Positions 1 through 8,109 of a stretch of 25,384 nucleotides of DNA are shown in pieces (position 1 is the stretch's first letter; each line of letters opens with the position of its first letter). Below the pieces are notes generated by a model that was not told where the DNA came from, ran no database searches, and worked only from the letters and a program-made list of their open reading frames with translations. The DNA lies in NCBI GenBank assembly GCA_050733935.1, contig JBOHUC010000097.1, positions 1-25,384 on the forward strand. The letters run 5' to 3'. Source of the stretch: JBOHUC01 sp050733935. GTDB lineage: Bacteria > Eisenbacteria > RBG-16-71-46 > DASYSL01. The translations under genes were made by a program, and so were the position numbers.

Positions 1-1121
1 GACTTCGCCGCCGCGGCCGCGCGCGCGGTCTCGTGCGCCGGAGCCGCGGCCGGAATCGTGCGTCCCCCGAGCGCGACCAGGAGCTGGCGTGCGGTCGCTT
101 CGGCCGTGAGCGCGCGCCGCGCGAGGGCCCGACCCTGGGTCGCCACGCGGCGACGGTGCGCCGGCTCGTCGCGCAGACGAAGCAGAGCGTCGGCGAGCGC
201 GTCCGAATCTCCCGGCGGGACGAGCATCGCGTTCTCGTTTGCGATCAGGAGCTCGCGCGCGGCTTCCGTATCGCCCGTCACGACGCAACGGCCGGTCGCG
301 AGTCCCTGGACGACCTTGTTCGGCAGCACGCGCTCCCCTTCCCCGTCCTTCTGGAAGACGCCGAGCACCACGTGCGCACGCCCCATCCGCCCGGGCAGCT
401 CGTCGAGCGGCCGCCGTCCGACGAAACGCACGTTCGAAAGTCCGGCCTTCACGGCGCGCTCGCGAATCTCCCGGTACTGGATGCCGTCGCCGACGCATTC
501 GATCTCGATGCCCCGTTCCCCGCGCGCGTGGAGACGCTCGGCCGCGCCCGCGATCACGTCGACGCCGTGGAGCGGCAGGAACCCGCCCGCGTAGAGAACG
601 CGCAAGGGCGACGGTGCGGGCTCATCGTCCGGCACGTCGAAGAAATCGTCGGTCGCGCCGACGTGCACGATCGGAAACGGATCGCGGCCGACCCAGGCCG
701 CGTAGCGTTGCGCGTGCGCTCTCGTGTCGGCGACCACGACCTTCGGCCAGCCGAACGCGACTTCGTCCCAGCGGCGGCACGCCCAGCCGTCGAGCGATCG
801 CGTGCCGTAGAGGCCCCAGTCCGCGACCAGCGTGTCCGCGCGCGAGATCAGGGGATCGGCGGCCAAGAGTGCGCCGGCGCGCCTTGCGGCGAGCCACGCG
901 GCGGGAATGTCCTTGTGGCAGAACTCGGCGACCAGGACGACGTCCGGAGCGGGATCGAGACGTCCCACCGCGACCAGGATGGCTCCGGAGCGCTCGAGGA
1001 AGCCAGCTCGCTGCGGGACGAACAGCGACTTTACTTCGACGCCGAGCCGGGTCAGGCCGCGGCGCAGGACCGCGTTCCTCGGGTACGCGGGGTCGTAGCC
1101 GCCGACGTAGGCCAGGATCAT
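1..1121 (-). CDS. Glycosyltransferase family 4 (GT-B fold), 3' end outside window
   Basis: Transfers a sugar from a nucleotide-sugar donor, probably during envelope polysaccharide or lipopolysaccharide assembly; donor and acceptor cannot be read from sequence. My translation gives at least 373 residues from an ATG (MILAYVGGYDPAYPR), with the reading frame still open at base 1. The N-terminal half looks like a GT-B acceptor domain. The C-terminal half is a typical Glycos_transf_1 domain: a VLYAGGFLPLHGVD strand, then GDG, then NVRFVGRRPLDELP, then the donor-binding stretch GEGERVLPNKVVQGLA and a segment ending MLVPPGDSDALADAL. The ATG overlaps the stop of the upstream GT2 gene (ATGA), so the two are probably translationally coupled. 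The tail near the left edge is Ala-rich. The family is secure; the specific reaction is unknown. Confidence 0.85.
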   Translation of the reverse strand, partial: MILAYVGGYDPAYPRNAVLRRGLTRLGVEVKSLFVPQRAGFLERSGAILVAVGRLDPAPDVVLVAEFCHKDIPAAWLAARRAGALLAADPLISRADTLVADWGLYGTRSLDGWACRRWDEVAFGWPKVVVADTRAHAQRYAAWVGRDPFPIVHVGATDDFFDVPDDEPAPSPLRVLYAGGFLPLHGVDVIAGAAERLHARGERGIEIECVGDGIQYREIRERAVKAGLSNVRFVGRRPLDELPGRMGRAHVVLGVFQKDGEGERVLPNKVVQGLATGRCVVTGDTEAARELLIANENAMLVPPGDSDALADALLRLRDEPAHRRRVATQGRALARRALTAEATARQLLVALGGRTIPAAAPAHETARAAAAAK

Positions 1122-1900
1122 TTCAACCCGTCCTCCCGATCGAACACGGCGGGCCCGTGGCGCGAGGCGTCCCAGAGAATCGAGTACTTGAGGAACACCG
1201 AGACCGCGGAGAGGCCGCAAACGACGAGACCCCACGTGCCGTCCAGGAACCCGCCCTGGCCAAGATACATGCGCAGGAAGCGAAGCGGGGGACGAATGAG
1301 GAGGGCCAGAGGGCCCGCCCGCCGGCCGGCCGCATACGCTTTGCGCGCGTTCTCGCGCGCGTACGGAGTGAGCTTCTCCATGTACTCGCCGAAGCTCGCG
1401 TACGAGTCATGGAGGAGCTGACCCGAAAGCCGCTCGATCCTCGCGAGACCGGTCACCCGCTCGTGAATGCGCCCCTCCCAAAGGCCCCGATCGCGCCGGA
1501 AGAGACGCACGATCCGGTCGTTCGACCACCCGCTGTGGCGGATGCGATGACCGAGGAAGTGATTCACGCGCTCGATCTCGAAGCCGTCGGCTTCGGGCGA
1601 TTCGGGAAGGGCCCGGATCGCGGCCGCGAGCGCGTCGTCCACGCGCTCGTCGGCATCGAGCCACAGGACCCACGGGTGTGTGAGCTGCGCGAGCGCCCAG
1701 TTCTTCTGCGACGAATAGTCGTCAAACGTCCGGACGAGCACGCGCGCCCCGGCTTCGGTGGCGAGCGCGCGCGTCCGGTCCGTGCTCTCGGAGTCGACGA
1801 CCACGATCTCCTCCGCCCACCGGACCGACGCGAGGCACGCGGGAAGGTCCCGCTCCTCGTTCCGGGTCGGGATGAGAACCGAGATCGGCGGCCGGCTCAC
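1118..1900 (-). CDS. Glycosyltransferase family 2, WaaE/KdtX-like
   Basis: A 260-residue GT-A glycosyltransferase resembling the LPS-core beta-1,4-glucosyltransferase WaaE group. The N-terminal strand (residues 6-15, ISVLIPTRNE), the IVVVDSESTD segment (32-41) and the metal/donor motif DADE (82-85) are in the expected order. The C-terminal part has a basic, hydrophobic region (PPLRFLRMYLGQGGF, then a VVCGLSAVSVFLKYSIL helix) that probably associates with the inner membrane. The chosen GTG overlaps the dxr stop (GTGA). The frame stays open far upstream through dxr, but that part is antisense-like and has no family similarity. It sits between dxr and a second glycosyltransferase, which suggests envelope glycan synthesis. 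The acceptor is not known. Confidence 0.88.
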   Translation of the reverse strand: MSRPPISVLIPTRNEERDLPACLASVRWAEEIVVVDSESTDRTRALATEAGARVLVRTFDDYSSQKNWALAQLTHPWVLWLDADERVDDALAAAIRALPESPEADGFEIERVNHFLGHRIRHSGWSNDRIVRLFRRDRGLWEGRIHERVTGLARIERLSGQLLHDSYASFGEYMEKLTPYARENARKAYAAGRRAGPLALLIRPPLRFLRMYLGQGGFLDGTWGLVVCGLSAVSVFLKYSILWDASRHGPAVFDREDGLK

Positions 1901-3165
1901 GCGCGGGCGCGCGCCCCGGGACGCACGCCGGCATGGCGCGCGAGCGCGGCTTCGGCCTCGTCGCGCGCCGCCCGGTCGGCGCTCCGGATCGCCTCGAGAT
2001 CGGTGGCGGGCGCGACCGGCACCGCGTCGAGCACTCCCGCGAGGAGGCCGGGCACGTCGCCGAGCTTCACGCGCCGGTCGAGGAACGCGCCGACGGCGAT
2101 CTCGTCCGCGGCGTTCAGGATCGCCGGCGCCGTGCCGCCTCGCCGTGCGGCTTCGCGCGCGAGATCGAAACACGGGAAACGTCCGGGCGAGAGCGGCTCG
2201 AAGTCGAGGCGGCCGGTGCGCCCGAGATCGAGCGCGGGCACGGGCGCGGGAAGCCGCGCGGGCCACGCGAGAGCGAGCTGGATCGGAAGCTTCATGTCGG
2301 GAACCGAAAGCTGCGCGATCGTCGAGTGGTCCACGAACGTGAGGAGCGCGTGGACGATCGCCTGCGGATGAACGACCACGTCGATCGCCGAGAGCGGCAC
2401 GCCGAAGAGCCACCGCGCTTCGATCACCTCGAAGCCCTTGTTGAGGAGGAGTGCGGAGTCCACGGTGATGCGCTCCCCCATCTTCCAGACGGGGTGTGCG
2501 AGGACGTCTTCCGGCGTCGCGTCCTGCCAGTCCGCACGCGCCCGGAGCGGGCCGCCCGAGGCCGTGAGCGTGAGCTGCGCGAGGACGGCCCCCTGGGCGG
2601 CCCCGGCGAGACACTGAAAGAGTCCCGCGTGCTCGCTGTCGACCGGAAGGATCGGCGTTCCGGTGTCGCGCGCGCGCGCCGCAACGAGCTCGCCCGCGAG
2701 GACCATGCTCTCCTTGTTCGCGAGAGCGAGCGGATTCCCCGCTGCGATCGCTCCGAGCGTGGCGGGAAGTCCGGCCGCGCCCGCGACCGCCTGGAGCACG
2801 ACGTCGTACGGTTGGGACGCGATCTCCTCGAGCCCCGCCTCCCCGACCGCGATGCGCTCGGGCGGGAGGTCCACCAGCGAGGCGAGCTCGCTCCGCGCGC
2901 GATCGTCGGCGACCACGACCGTGCGCGGCCGAAACTCCTCGATCTGTGCGGCGAACTCGCGCACGCGCCGCCCGGCCGCGAGAGCCGCGACCTCGAACTG
3001 ATCGCGGTGCTGTCGCACGACGGCAAGTCCGCCGAGCCCCACCGTCCCGGTCGATCCCAGGATCGCGACACGGCGCGGCCACGGCCGTCCCGGCCACGCC
3101 AGCGCGCGGCCCGCCGGCGAATGCGGATCGATCGCGGTCGCGCTGTTCGGGTTGTTCGGGCTCAT
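1897..3165 (-). CDS. dxr: 1-deoxy-D-xylulose 5-phosphate reductoisomerase
   Basis: Converts DXP to 2-C-methyl-D-erythritol 4-phosphate with NADPH and a divalent metal, the committed step of the MEP isoprenoid pathway, in the cytoplasm. It has 422 residues, slightly long because about 30 residues precede the NADPH loop GSTGTVG (37-43; commonly GSTGSIG). Other visible motifs are LANKES, the metal site PVDSEH (Asp176, Glu178), LTASGGPL, a KMGERITVDSALLLNKGFE block carrying the substrate-binding Asn-Lys and Glu, and HPQAIVH. The residues after SEH read AGLF instead of the usual NAIF or SAIF, a mild change. The ATG lies one base after the cdsA stop. The downstream gene is a glycosyltransferase, not rseP as in many bacteria. 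Its product pathway feeds UppS in the same cluster. Confidence 0.97.
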   Translation of the reverse strand: MSPNNPNSATAIDPHSPAGRALAWPGRPWPRRVAILGSTGTVGLGGLAVVRQHRDQFEVAALAAGRRVREFAAQIEEFRPRTVVVADDRARSELASLVDLPPERIAVGEAGLEEIASQPYDVVLQAVAGAAGLPATLGAIAAGNPLALANKESMVLAGELVAARARDTGTPILPVDSEHAGLFQCLAGAAQGAVLAQLTLTASGGPLRARADWQDATPEDVLAHPVWKMGERITVDSALLLNKGFEVIEARWLFGVPLSAIDVVVHPQAIVHALLTFVDHSTIAQLSVPDMKLPIQLALAWPARLPAPVPALDLGRTGRLDFEPLSPGRFPCFDLAREAARRGGTAPAILNAADEIAVGAFLDRRVKLGDVPGLLAGVLDAVPVAPATDLEAIRSADRAARDEAEAALARHAGVRPGARARA

Positions 3166-3166
3166 G

Positions 3167-4006
3167 TCACACCGTCCGGAAGACGATCATGCGCAGGTAA
3201 TAATAGACGAGCGGACCGCTGAAATAGAGGCTGTCGAAGCGGTCGAGCACGCCGCCGTGTCCGGGAATGATCGCCGACGCGTCCTTGGCCCCGGACACGC
3301 GCTTCAGGAGCGACTCCGCGAGATCGCCGACCTGCGCGAACACGCCGACCCCGAGTCCAAGGGCCGTGGCATGGAACGGCGTGAGATACGGCGCGAACCA
3401 GACGCGCGCGATGTGCGCTCCTGCGAGCGCCGCCACGAGACCGCCGATCGAGCCTTCGACCGATTTCTTGGGACTCACGTCCGGCAGGAGGCGCCGCCTC
3501 CCGAGCCACAGTCCGAACGTGTACGCCGCCGTGTCGCACAGCCAGGTGAGCCAGAACGCGAGCAGCACGTACGACGCGCCCATCGCGTAATCCTGACCGA
3601 GCGTCCGTGGGAGCTCGCGCAGCAGGATGAGATGCACCGAGAGCCAGCCCACGTACAGGATGCCGAACAGCGTGATCGCCATGGGCTCGATCCCGCGCTC
3701 GCCGTCCTTCCTGAGGAGCTCGGTGCAGAAGATGATGAGGAGTCCGCCGGTAACGAGCAGGTTCGTCTGCGACGTCGTGCCGAAGTACGCGAGCGCGCAC
3801 AGCACGATCGCCATCGTGGTCCCGAGGCGGCCGCTCGGCCGCAGGCCCCGGTCCATCATCATGCGGTAGAACTCGGTCGTGCCGAGGAACACCTGAAGCG
3901 TGACGAGGCCCGCGAACCACAGCCCGCCGCGGTACGCGGTGAACAGGAGAACGGGAATGAAGACGACCGCCGAGAGGATGCGGAGCGGAAGCTTGGGATC
4001 GGCCAT
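3167..4006 (-). CDS. cdsA: Phosphatidate cytidylyltransferase (CDP-diglyceride synthase)
   Basis: Makes CDP-diacylglycerol from phosphatidic acid and CTP at the inner membrane, the precursor of bacterial phospholipids. The 279-residue product (MADPKLPLRILSAVVF) is strongly hydrophobic with several membrane segments from residue 8 onward. The CDS-family signature is complete near the C-terminus (about 232-258): SLLKR, AKDASAIIPGHGG and DRFD. The start is the ATG five bases after the uppS stop. The frame is open further upstream through uppS and frr, but those codons give no recognisable protein. It is part of the frr-uppS-cdsA-dxr order common in bacteria, which supports the call. Confidence 0.97.
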   Translation of the reverse strand: MADPKLPLRILSAVVFIPVLLFTAYRGGLWFAGLVTLQVFLGTTEFYRMMMDRGLRPSGRLGTTMAIVLCALAYFGTTSQTNLLVTGGLLIIFCTELLRKDGERGIEPMAITLFGILYVGWLSVHLILLRELPRTLGQDYAMGASYVLLAFWLTWLCDTAAYTFGLWLGRRRLLPDVSPKKSVEGSIGGLVAALAGAHIARVWFAPYLTPFHATALGLGVGVFAQVGDLAESLLKRVSGAKDASAIIPGHGGVLDRFDSLYFSGPLVYYYLRMIVFRTV

Positions 4007-4011
4007 GCCGC

Positions 4012-4755
4012 TCAGTCGATCCGTCCGAACCGGCGATCGCGTCCCTGGTAGTCGGCCACCGCCCGGTACAGGTTCTTGCGCCGGAAGTCGGGCCACAAAG
4101 CCTCGTCGAAGTAGAGCTCCGCGTATGCGAGCTGCCACAGGAGAAAGTTCGAAATCCGCATCTCGCCGCTCGTCCGGATCAGGAGATCGGGATCGGGCAG
4201 CCCCTTCGTGTACAAATGATCCTCGAACAGCTTCTCGGTCACCTTGATCGGCGCGACCGGACGGGAGGCGGCTTCGGCGACGAGCCGGCGCGCCGCCTCG
4301 AGGATCTCCGCACGCCCGCTGTAGCTGAGTGCCAGGACGAGCAGGAGCCCCGTGTTCTGTGCGAGCTTCGCGACCGACTGATCGACCACGTCCCGCACGT
4401 CGGGCGAGAGATCGCGCACGCGCCCGATCACCGAGAGGCGGACGTTCTGCGTCGCGAGCTCCTTCACTTCCTCGCGCAGCACGCGCTTCAAGAAGCTCAT
4501 GAGCCCCTGCACCTCGGACTTCGGGCGATCCCAGTTCTCGGTCGAGAACGTGTAGAGCGTGAGCACCTCGACGCCGAGTGCCACCGCGCCGCGCACCGCC
4601 TCGCGCACGGACTCGCGGCCCGCGCGATGACCGAGCAATCGCGGCACGCCGCGGTTCTTCGCCCAGCGGCCGTTCCCGTCCATGATGATCGCGATGTGGC
4701 GCGGAATCGGGCCGCGCGCCTTCAGGGCCTCGGGAGTGATCGGGCGGGTGGTCAT
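4012..4755 (-). CDS. uppS: Undecaprenyl diphosphate synthase (isoprenyl transferase)
   Basis: Adds isopentenyl units in cis to farnesyl diphosphate to make the C55 lipid carrier used for peptidoglycan and O-antigen export. The 247-residue product has the catalytic Asp26 in IIMDGNGRWA, the TLYTFSTENW segment and the C-terminal substrate motif IRTSGEMRISNFLLWQLAYAE, all at normal spacing. Length is typical for the family. No convincing Shine-Dalgarno sequence precedes the ATG, so translation may depend on coupling to upstream frr, which ends 42 bases before. It gets its C5 units from the MEP pathway, in which dxr of this cluster acts. Confidence 0.97.
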   Translation of the reverse strand: MTTRPITPEALKARGPIPRHIAIIMDGNGRWAKNRGVPRLLGHRAGRESVREAVRGAVALGVEVLTLYTFSTENWDRPKSEVQGLMSFLKRVLREEVKELATQNVRLSVIGRVRDLSPDVRDVVDQSVAKLAQNTGLLLVLALSYSGRAEILEAARRLVAEAASRPVAPIKVTEKLFEDHLYTKGLPDPDLLIRTSGEMRISNFLLWQLAYAELYFDEALWPDFRRKNLYRAVADYQGRDRRFGRID

Positions 4756-4797
4756 CGGGCGGCGCTGAAGGCGACGGGCGCCGGCAGCATCGGTGCT

Positions 4798-5358
4798 CTA
4801 GACCTCGAGGATCTCTGCGGTCTTCTTGTGGAGCATCTCGTCGATCGTACCGATGTAGCGGTCCGTGAGCTTCTGGATGTCCTGCTCGGCCCGCTTCTCG
4901 TCGTCCTCGGGGATGTCGTGATTCTTGAGCCGCTTCTTCAAGTCCTCGTTCGCCTCGCGCCGGAGCTGGCGGACGTGCACGCGCCCCTCCTCGGCGAGCT
5001 TTCCGACGAGCTTCACGAGATCCTTCCGGCGCTCCTCGGTGAGGGACGGAATCGGCACCCGGATGATGGCGCCGTCGTCGGTCGGATTGAGGCCGAGATC
5101 GGCCTTCTGGATCGCCTTCGAGATCTCGGAGACGAGGCTCTTGTCCCACGGCTGGACGATGAGGAGGCGTGGCTCGGGCGCGTTCACGGACGCGACCTGC
5201 GAGAGCGGCGTGGTGTTGCCGTAGTAGTTCACGTGGACCGTGTCGAGCAGTGCGGTCGTGGCCCGGCCGGTGCGAATCGAGGCGAGCTCCTTGCGCGTGT
5301 TCTCGAGCGTCTTCTTCATCCGCTCTTCGGTCTCCGCGAGCAGCTTCTCCCTAGGCAT
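4798..5358 (-). CDS. frr: Ribosome recycling factor
   Basis: Works with EF-G to split post-termination ribosomes. The 186-residue length matches the usual 185. The family features IRTGRA, the TPLSQVASVNAPEPR segment, NPTDDGAIIRVPIPSLTEERR and the C-terminal three-helix region are present. The ATG overlaps the last eight bases of pyrH, so the two are probably coupled. The gene ends in TAG, which matters for judging the in-frame TAG in the receptor gene of this window. Confidence 0.98.
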   Translation of the reverse strand: MPREKLLAETEERMKKTLENTRKELASIRTGRATTALLDTVHVNYYGNTTPLSQVASVNAPEPRLLIVQPWDKSLVSEISKAIQKADLGLNPTDDGAIIRVPIPSLTEERRKDLVKLVGKLAEEGRVHVRQLRREANEDLKKRLKNHDIPEDDEKRAEQDIQKLTDRYIGTIDEMLHKKTAEILEV

Positions 5359-6073
5359 GTGCGGGTTCTCCCACGAGAGTGCCGACCGGCTCCCCGTCCA
5401 CGACCTTCTTGAGGTTGCCGCGCTGCCCGATGTCGAACACCACGATCGGCAGCTTGTTGTCCATGCACAGGGAGACCGCGGTCGAGTCCATCACCTTGAG
5501 GCCCTGGTTGAGCACGTCGAGATACGTGATCGCCTGGTAGCGGCTCGCGTTCTCGTGACGCTCAGGGTCCTTGTCGTAGACCCCGTCCACGCGCGTGCCC
5601 TTGAGGATGACGTCCGCCCCGACCTCGATCGCGCGCAGGGCGGCGGCCGTGTCGGTCGTGAAATACGGGTTGCCGGTGCCCGCGCCGAAGATCACCACAC
5701 GTCCCTTCTCGAGGTGCCGCATGGCCCGCCGCCGGATGAACGGCTCGGCGACCTTCTGCATGTCGATCGCGGAGAGCACGCGGGTGTAGAGCCCCTGCTT
5801 CTCGAGCGCGTGCTGGAGCGCGAGCGAGTTGATCACGGTCGCGAGCATGCCCATGTAGTCGGCGGCCACGCGGTCCATCCCGCGCGACGCGGCCGCGAGC
5901 CCGCGAAAAATATTGCCGCCGCCCAGCACGACTCCGATCTCGACTCCGGAGCGGTGGACGGCGGCGATCTCCTCGGACAGCCCCTGCATCACGGCCTCGT
6001 CGATGCCGTAGCCCTTCGGGCCGGCGAGTATCTCGCCCGAGAGCTTGAGCAGGATGCGCTTGTATCGGGGCAC
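5351..6073 (-). CDS. pyrH: Uridylate (UMP) kinase
   Basis: Phosphorylates UMP to UDP with ATP; this is the hexameric bacterial enzyme of the amino-acid-kinase fold, not related to eukaryotic UMP/CMP kinase. The 240-residue product shows LLKLSGEIL near the N-terminus, VVLGGGNIFRG (about 48-58), GAGTGNPYFTTDTAAALRA, and a DGVYDKDPE nucleotide site. It starts at GTG, with GGAGG five bases upstream, and ends in TAG. It lies between tsf and frr in the very common order tsf-pyrH-frr. Confidence 0.98.
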   Translation of the reverse strand: MPRYKRILLKLSGEILAGPKGYGIDEAVMQGLSEEIAAVHRSGVEIGVVLGGGNIFRGLAAASRGMDRVAADYMGMLATVINSLALQHALEKQGLYTRVLSAIDMQKVAEPFIRRRAMRHLEKGRVVIFGAGTGNPYFTTDTAAALRAIEVGADVILKGTRVDGVYDKDPERHENASRYQAITYLDVLNQGLKVMDSTAVSLCMDNKLPIVVFDIGQRGNLKKVVDGEPVGTLVGEPAHA

Positions 6074-6114
6074 GGCGGCCTCCGGTTTGGGCTCTGTCTA
6101 GGCTCTGTGTGCGC

Positions 6115-6717
6115 CTAATCCTGACCGAGACGGAACTTCGAGAAGCGCCGGATCTGGATGTTCTCACCCATCTTCGCGACCGCTTCCTGGAGCAGATCTC
6201 CCACCGTCTTCTTGTCGTCGCGCACGTACGGCTGGTCGAGCAGCGCGACCTCGGAGAACCACTTCTTGAGCTTGCCGTCCACGATCTTCTCGACGATCGC
6301 CTCGGGCTTGCCCTCGGCCCGCACCTGATCGGCGTAGATCGCGCGCTCGCTCGCGACCAGCGTCTCGGGCAGCTCCTCGCGTCGGACGGCGATCGGCCCC
6401 ATGGCCGCGATGTGCATCGCGATGTTCTTCGCGAGCTGCTGGAAGTCCTCCGTGCGCGCGACGAAGTCGGTCTCGCAGTTGACCTCGACGAGCACGCCGA
6501 CGCGGCCGCCCGGGTGGATGTACGACTCGACGACGCCCTCGCTCGCGACGCGGTCGGCCTTCGAGGCCGCCTTGGCTGCCCCGCGCTTGCGGAGAGATTC
6601 GATTGCGAGATCGATATCGCCGTTCGCCTCGGCCAGCGCCTTCTTGCACTCCATCATTCCAACGCCGGTGCGCTGGCGCAGCTCCATGACCATCTTGGGA
6701 GAGATCTCAGCCAACAT
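6115..6717 (-). CDS. tsf: Elongation factor Ts, short form
   Basis: Nucleotide-exchange factor for EF-Tu. At 200 residues it is a short form, comparable to the compact EF-Ts of Thermus and shorter than the roughly 280-residue enterobacterial protein. The N-terminal UBA-like helix region reads MVMELRQRTGVGMMECKKAL and the core signature ETDFVARTEDFQ is intact. AAGGAG lies just upstream of the ATG. It is preceded by a strong hairpin in the gap after rpsB and stops at TAG. Confidence 0.97.
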   Translation of the reverse strand: MLAEISPKMVMELRQRTGVGMMECKKALAEANGDIDLAIESLRKRGAAKAASKADRVASEGVVESYIHPGGRVGVLVEVNCETDFVARTEDFQQLAKNIAMHIAAMGPIAVRREELPETLVASERAIYADQVRAEGKPEAIVEKIVDGKLKKWFSEVALLDQPYVRDDKKTVGDLLQEAVAKMGENIQIRRFSKFRLGQD

Positions 6718-6735
6718 ACGCTCCTTGCCTGACTC

Positions 6736-6757
6736 CCGGCAGCCCTGTGGCCGCCGG
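6736..6757 (-). promoter_or_regulatory. Strong hairpin between rpsB and tsf
   Basis: The 66-base gap between rpsB and tsf contains a 9-base-pair stem (CCGGCGGCC and GGCUGCCGG in the transcript, one G-U pair) around an ACAG loop. No U-rich tract follows, so a simple intrinsic terminator is unlikely. It could be an RNA processing or stability element, or could tune the rpsB to tsf ratio. The structure is read from sequence; its role is inference. Confidence 0.55.
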
Positions 6758-6783
6758 TGTTCGTGGTGGGAATCGAAAGGTGT

Positions 6784-7575
6784 CTACGCGGTGCGGGCCG
6801 TTGCTTCGCCCATCGCATCGCCGCCGTAGGAGACGGTCTCGGTCGAGGTCTCGACCGCTTCGCCTTCGGGCGGAGCCTCGGCGCAGGCGGCGGCCAGACG
6901 CTGGCCCTCGAGGACCGCGTCGGAAACCATGCGCGAGAAGAGCCGGATCGCGCGGATCGCATCGTCGTTGCCCGGGATCGGATACTGGATCACGTCGGGA
7001 TCGCAGTTCGTGTCCACGATGCCGACGATCGGGAGCCCGAGACGGTTCGCCTCGGCGACGGCGATCTTCTCCTTCTTCGTGTCGATGATGAACAGCAGGC
7101 GGGGCAGCGCGTTCATCTCCTTGATTCCGGAGAGCGCGTGCTCGAGCTTGGCGCGCTCGCGCGACAGGCGCGACACTTCGCGCTTCGAGAGACGGTCGAA
7201 CGTTCCGTCGTCGGCCATGCGATCGAGCTCCTTCAAGCGCTTCAGGCTCATCTTCACGGTCTTGAAGTTCGTGAGCATTCCGCCGAGCCAGCGCTCGACG
7301 ACGTAGAACTGCCCGCCGCGCGCGGCTTCCTCGGTGATCACGGTCTTCGCCTGGCGCTTCGTCCCCACGAACAGGATGTGGCCGCCCTGTTGGACGGTCC
7401 GGACGATCGCGTCGCGAGCCTCGTTCAGGCACTTGAGCGTCTTCTGGAGGTCGATGATGTAGATGCCGTTGCGCTCGATGAAGATGAACTTCTTCATCTT
7501 CGGATTCCAACGGCGTGTCTGGTGGCCGAAGTGAACGCCGGCCTCCAGAAGGTCCTTCATGGTGATTTCGTTCAT
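6784..7575 (-). CDS. rpsB: Small ribosomal subunit protein S2
   Basis: 30S subunit protein needed for S1 binding and initiation. The 263-residue product begins MNEITMKDLLEAGVHFGHQ and contains the conserved RRWNPKMKKFIF, RNGIYIIDLQKT and LPRLLFIIDT segments; the C-terminal tail is acidic and variable as in the family. Its ATG is preceded by GAAGGAGAGGAC, part of which can pair with an upstream copy (7623-7630), suggesting controlled translation. It stops at TAG and is followed by tsf, the universal partner order. Confidence 0.98.
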   Translation of the reverse strand: MNEITMKDLLEAGVHFGHQTRRWNPKMKKFIFIERNGIYIIDLQKTLKCLNEARDAIVRTVQQGGHILFVGTKRQAKTVITEEAARGGQFYVVERWLGGMLTNFKTVKMSLKRLKELDRMADDGTFDRLSKREVSRLSRERAKLEHALSGIKEMNALPRLLFIIDTKKEKIAVAEANRLGLPIVGIVDTNCDPDVIQYPIPGNDDAIRAIRLFSRMVSDAVLEGQRLAAACAEAPPEGEAVETSTETVSYGGDAMGEATARTA

Positions 7576-7630
7576 GTCCTCTCCTTCGGTTCTTCCTCCG
7601 CCCGGCCGGACCGCATGTGCGGACCGAAGG
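7576..7630 (-). promoter_or_regulatory. Structured rpsB leader that pairs with the ribosome binding site
   Basis: In the minus-strand transcript CCTTCGGT (7630-7623) is the exact complement of ACCGAAGG (7590-7583), whose AAGG is the first part of the rpsB Shine-Dalgarno AAGGAG. Between the two arms lie two smaller hairpins: CCGC/GCGG with loop ACAT (7622-7611) and TCCG/CGGA with loop GCCGGG (7610-7597). Together this would form a three-way junction hiding the rpsB ribosome binding site. Autogenous control by S2 is known in other bacteria; that this element does it is inference. Confidence 0.55.
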
Positions 7631-7696
7631 TGTGCGGGCGTGCGAGATGGGGCCGTGTCGCTCGGGAAACCGCGCGCGGCCCGGTGTGCTTCGGTG

Positions 7697-8098
7697 CTAC
7701 CGCTTCGAGAACTGGAAGCGCTTGCGGGCGCCTGCCTGTCCGTACTTCTTCCGCTCCTTCATGCGCGCGTCGCGCGTCAGGAGCCCTTCCTTGCCGAGCG
7801 GTCCGCGCAGCGTGTCGTCGATGCGGACGAGCGCGCGCGCGATGCCGAGTCGGACCGCGCCCGCCTGGCCGGCGAGACCGCCGCCGTGGGTGGACGCGTA
7901 GATGTCGTAGCGCCCGATCGTGTGCGTGAGCGCGAGCGGGGCTTCGGCGTGCTTCACGAGCGCCGGGCGCATGAAGTACTGCGCGATCGGACGCCCGTTT
8001 ACGAACGCCTGCCCGGATCCGGGCACGAGGCGCACGCGGGCGGTGGCCTCCTTGCGACGTCCCGTGGACGTCGGCGCGGCAGTGGAACCCTTCGTCAA
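7697..8098 (-). CDS. rpsI: Small ribosomal subunit protein S9
   Basis: 30S subunit protein whose C-terminal tail reaches the P-site tRNA. The 133-residue product shows GRRKEATARVRLVPGSG, an FVNGRPIAQYF segment, GGGLAGQAGAVRLGIARAL and the basic KKYGQAGARKRFQFSKR tail ending in Lys-Arg, as required. The start is TTG with GGAGGG about seven bases upstream; the first G's of that site lie at the foot of a hairpin in the rplM-rpsI gap. Stop is TAG. Confidence 0.97.
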   Translation of the reverse strand: MTKGSTAAPTSTGRRKEATARVRLVPGSGQAFVNGRPIAQYFMRPALVKHAEAPLALTHTIGRYDIYASTHGGGLAGQAGAVRLGIARALVRIDDTLRGPLGKEGLLTRDARMKERKKYGQAGARKRFQFSKR

Positions 8099-8109
8099 AA
8101 CAGAACCCT

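Noticed and set aside
1901..3097. Long upstream extension of the GT2 gene
   Set aside because: The region is dxr in another frame; GT2 motifs begin only after the GTG at 1900.
4007..5149. Long upstream extension of cdsA
   Set aside because: It overlaps uppS and frr in a different frame and adds no membrane or cytidylyltransferase motif.
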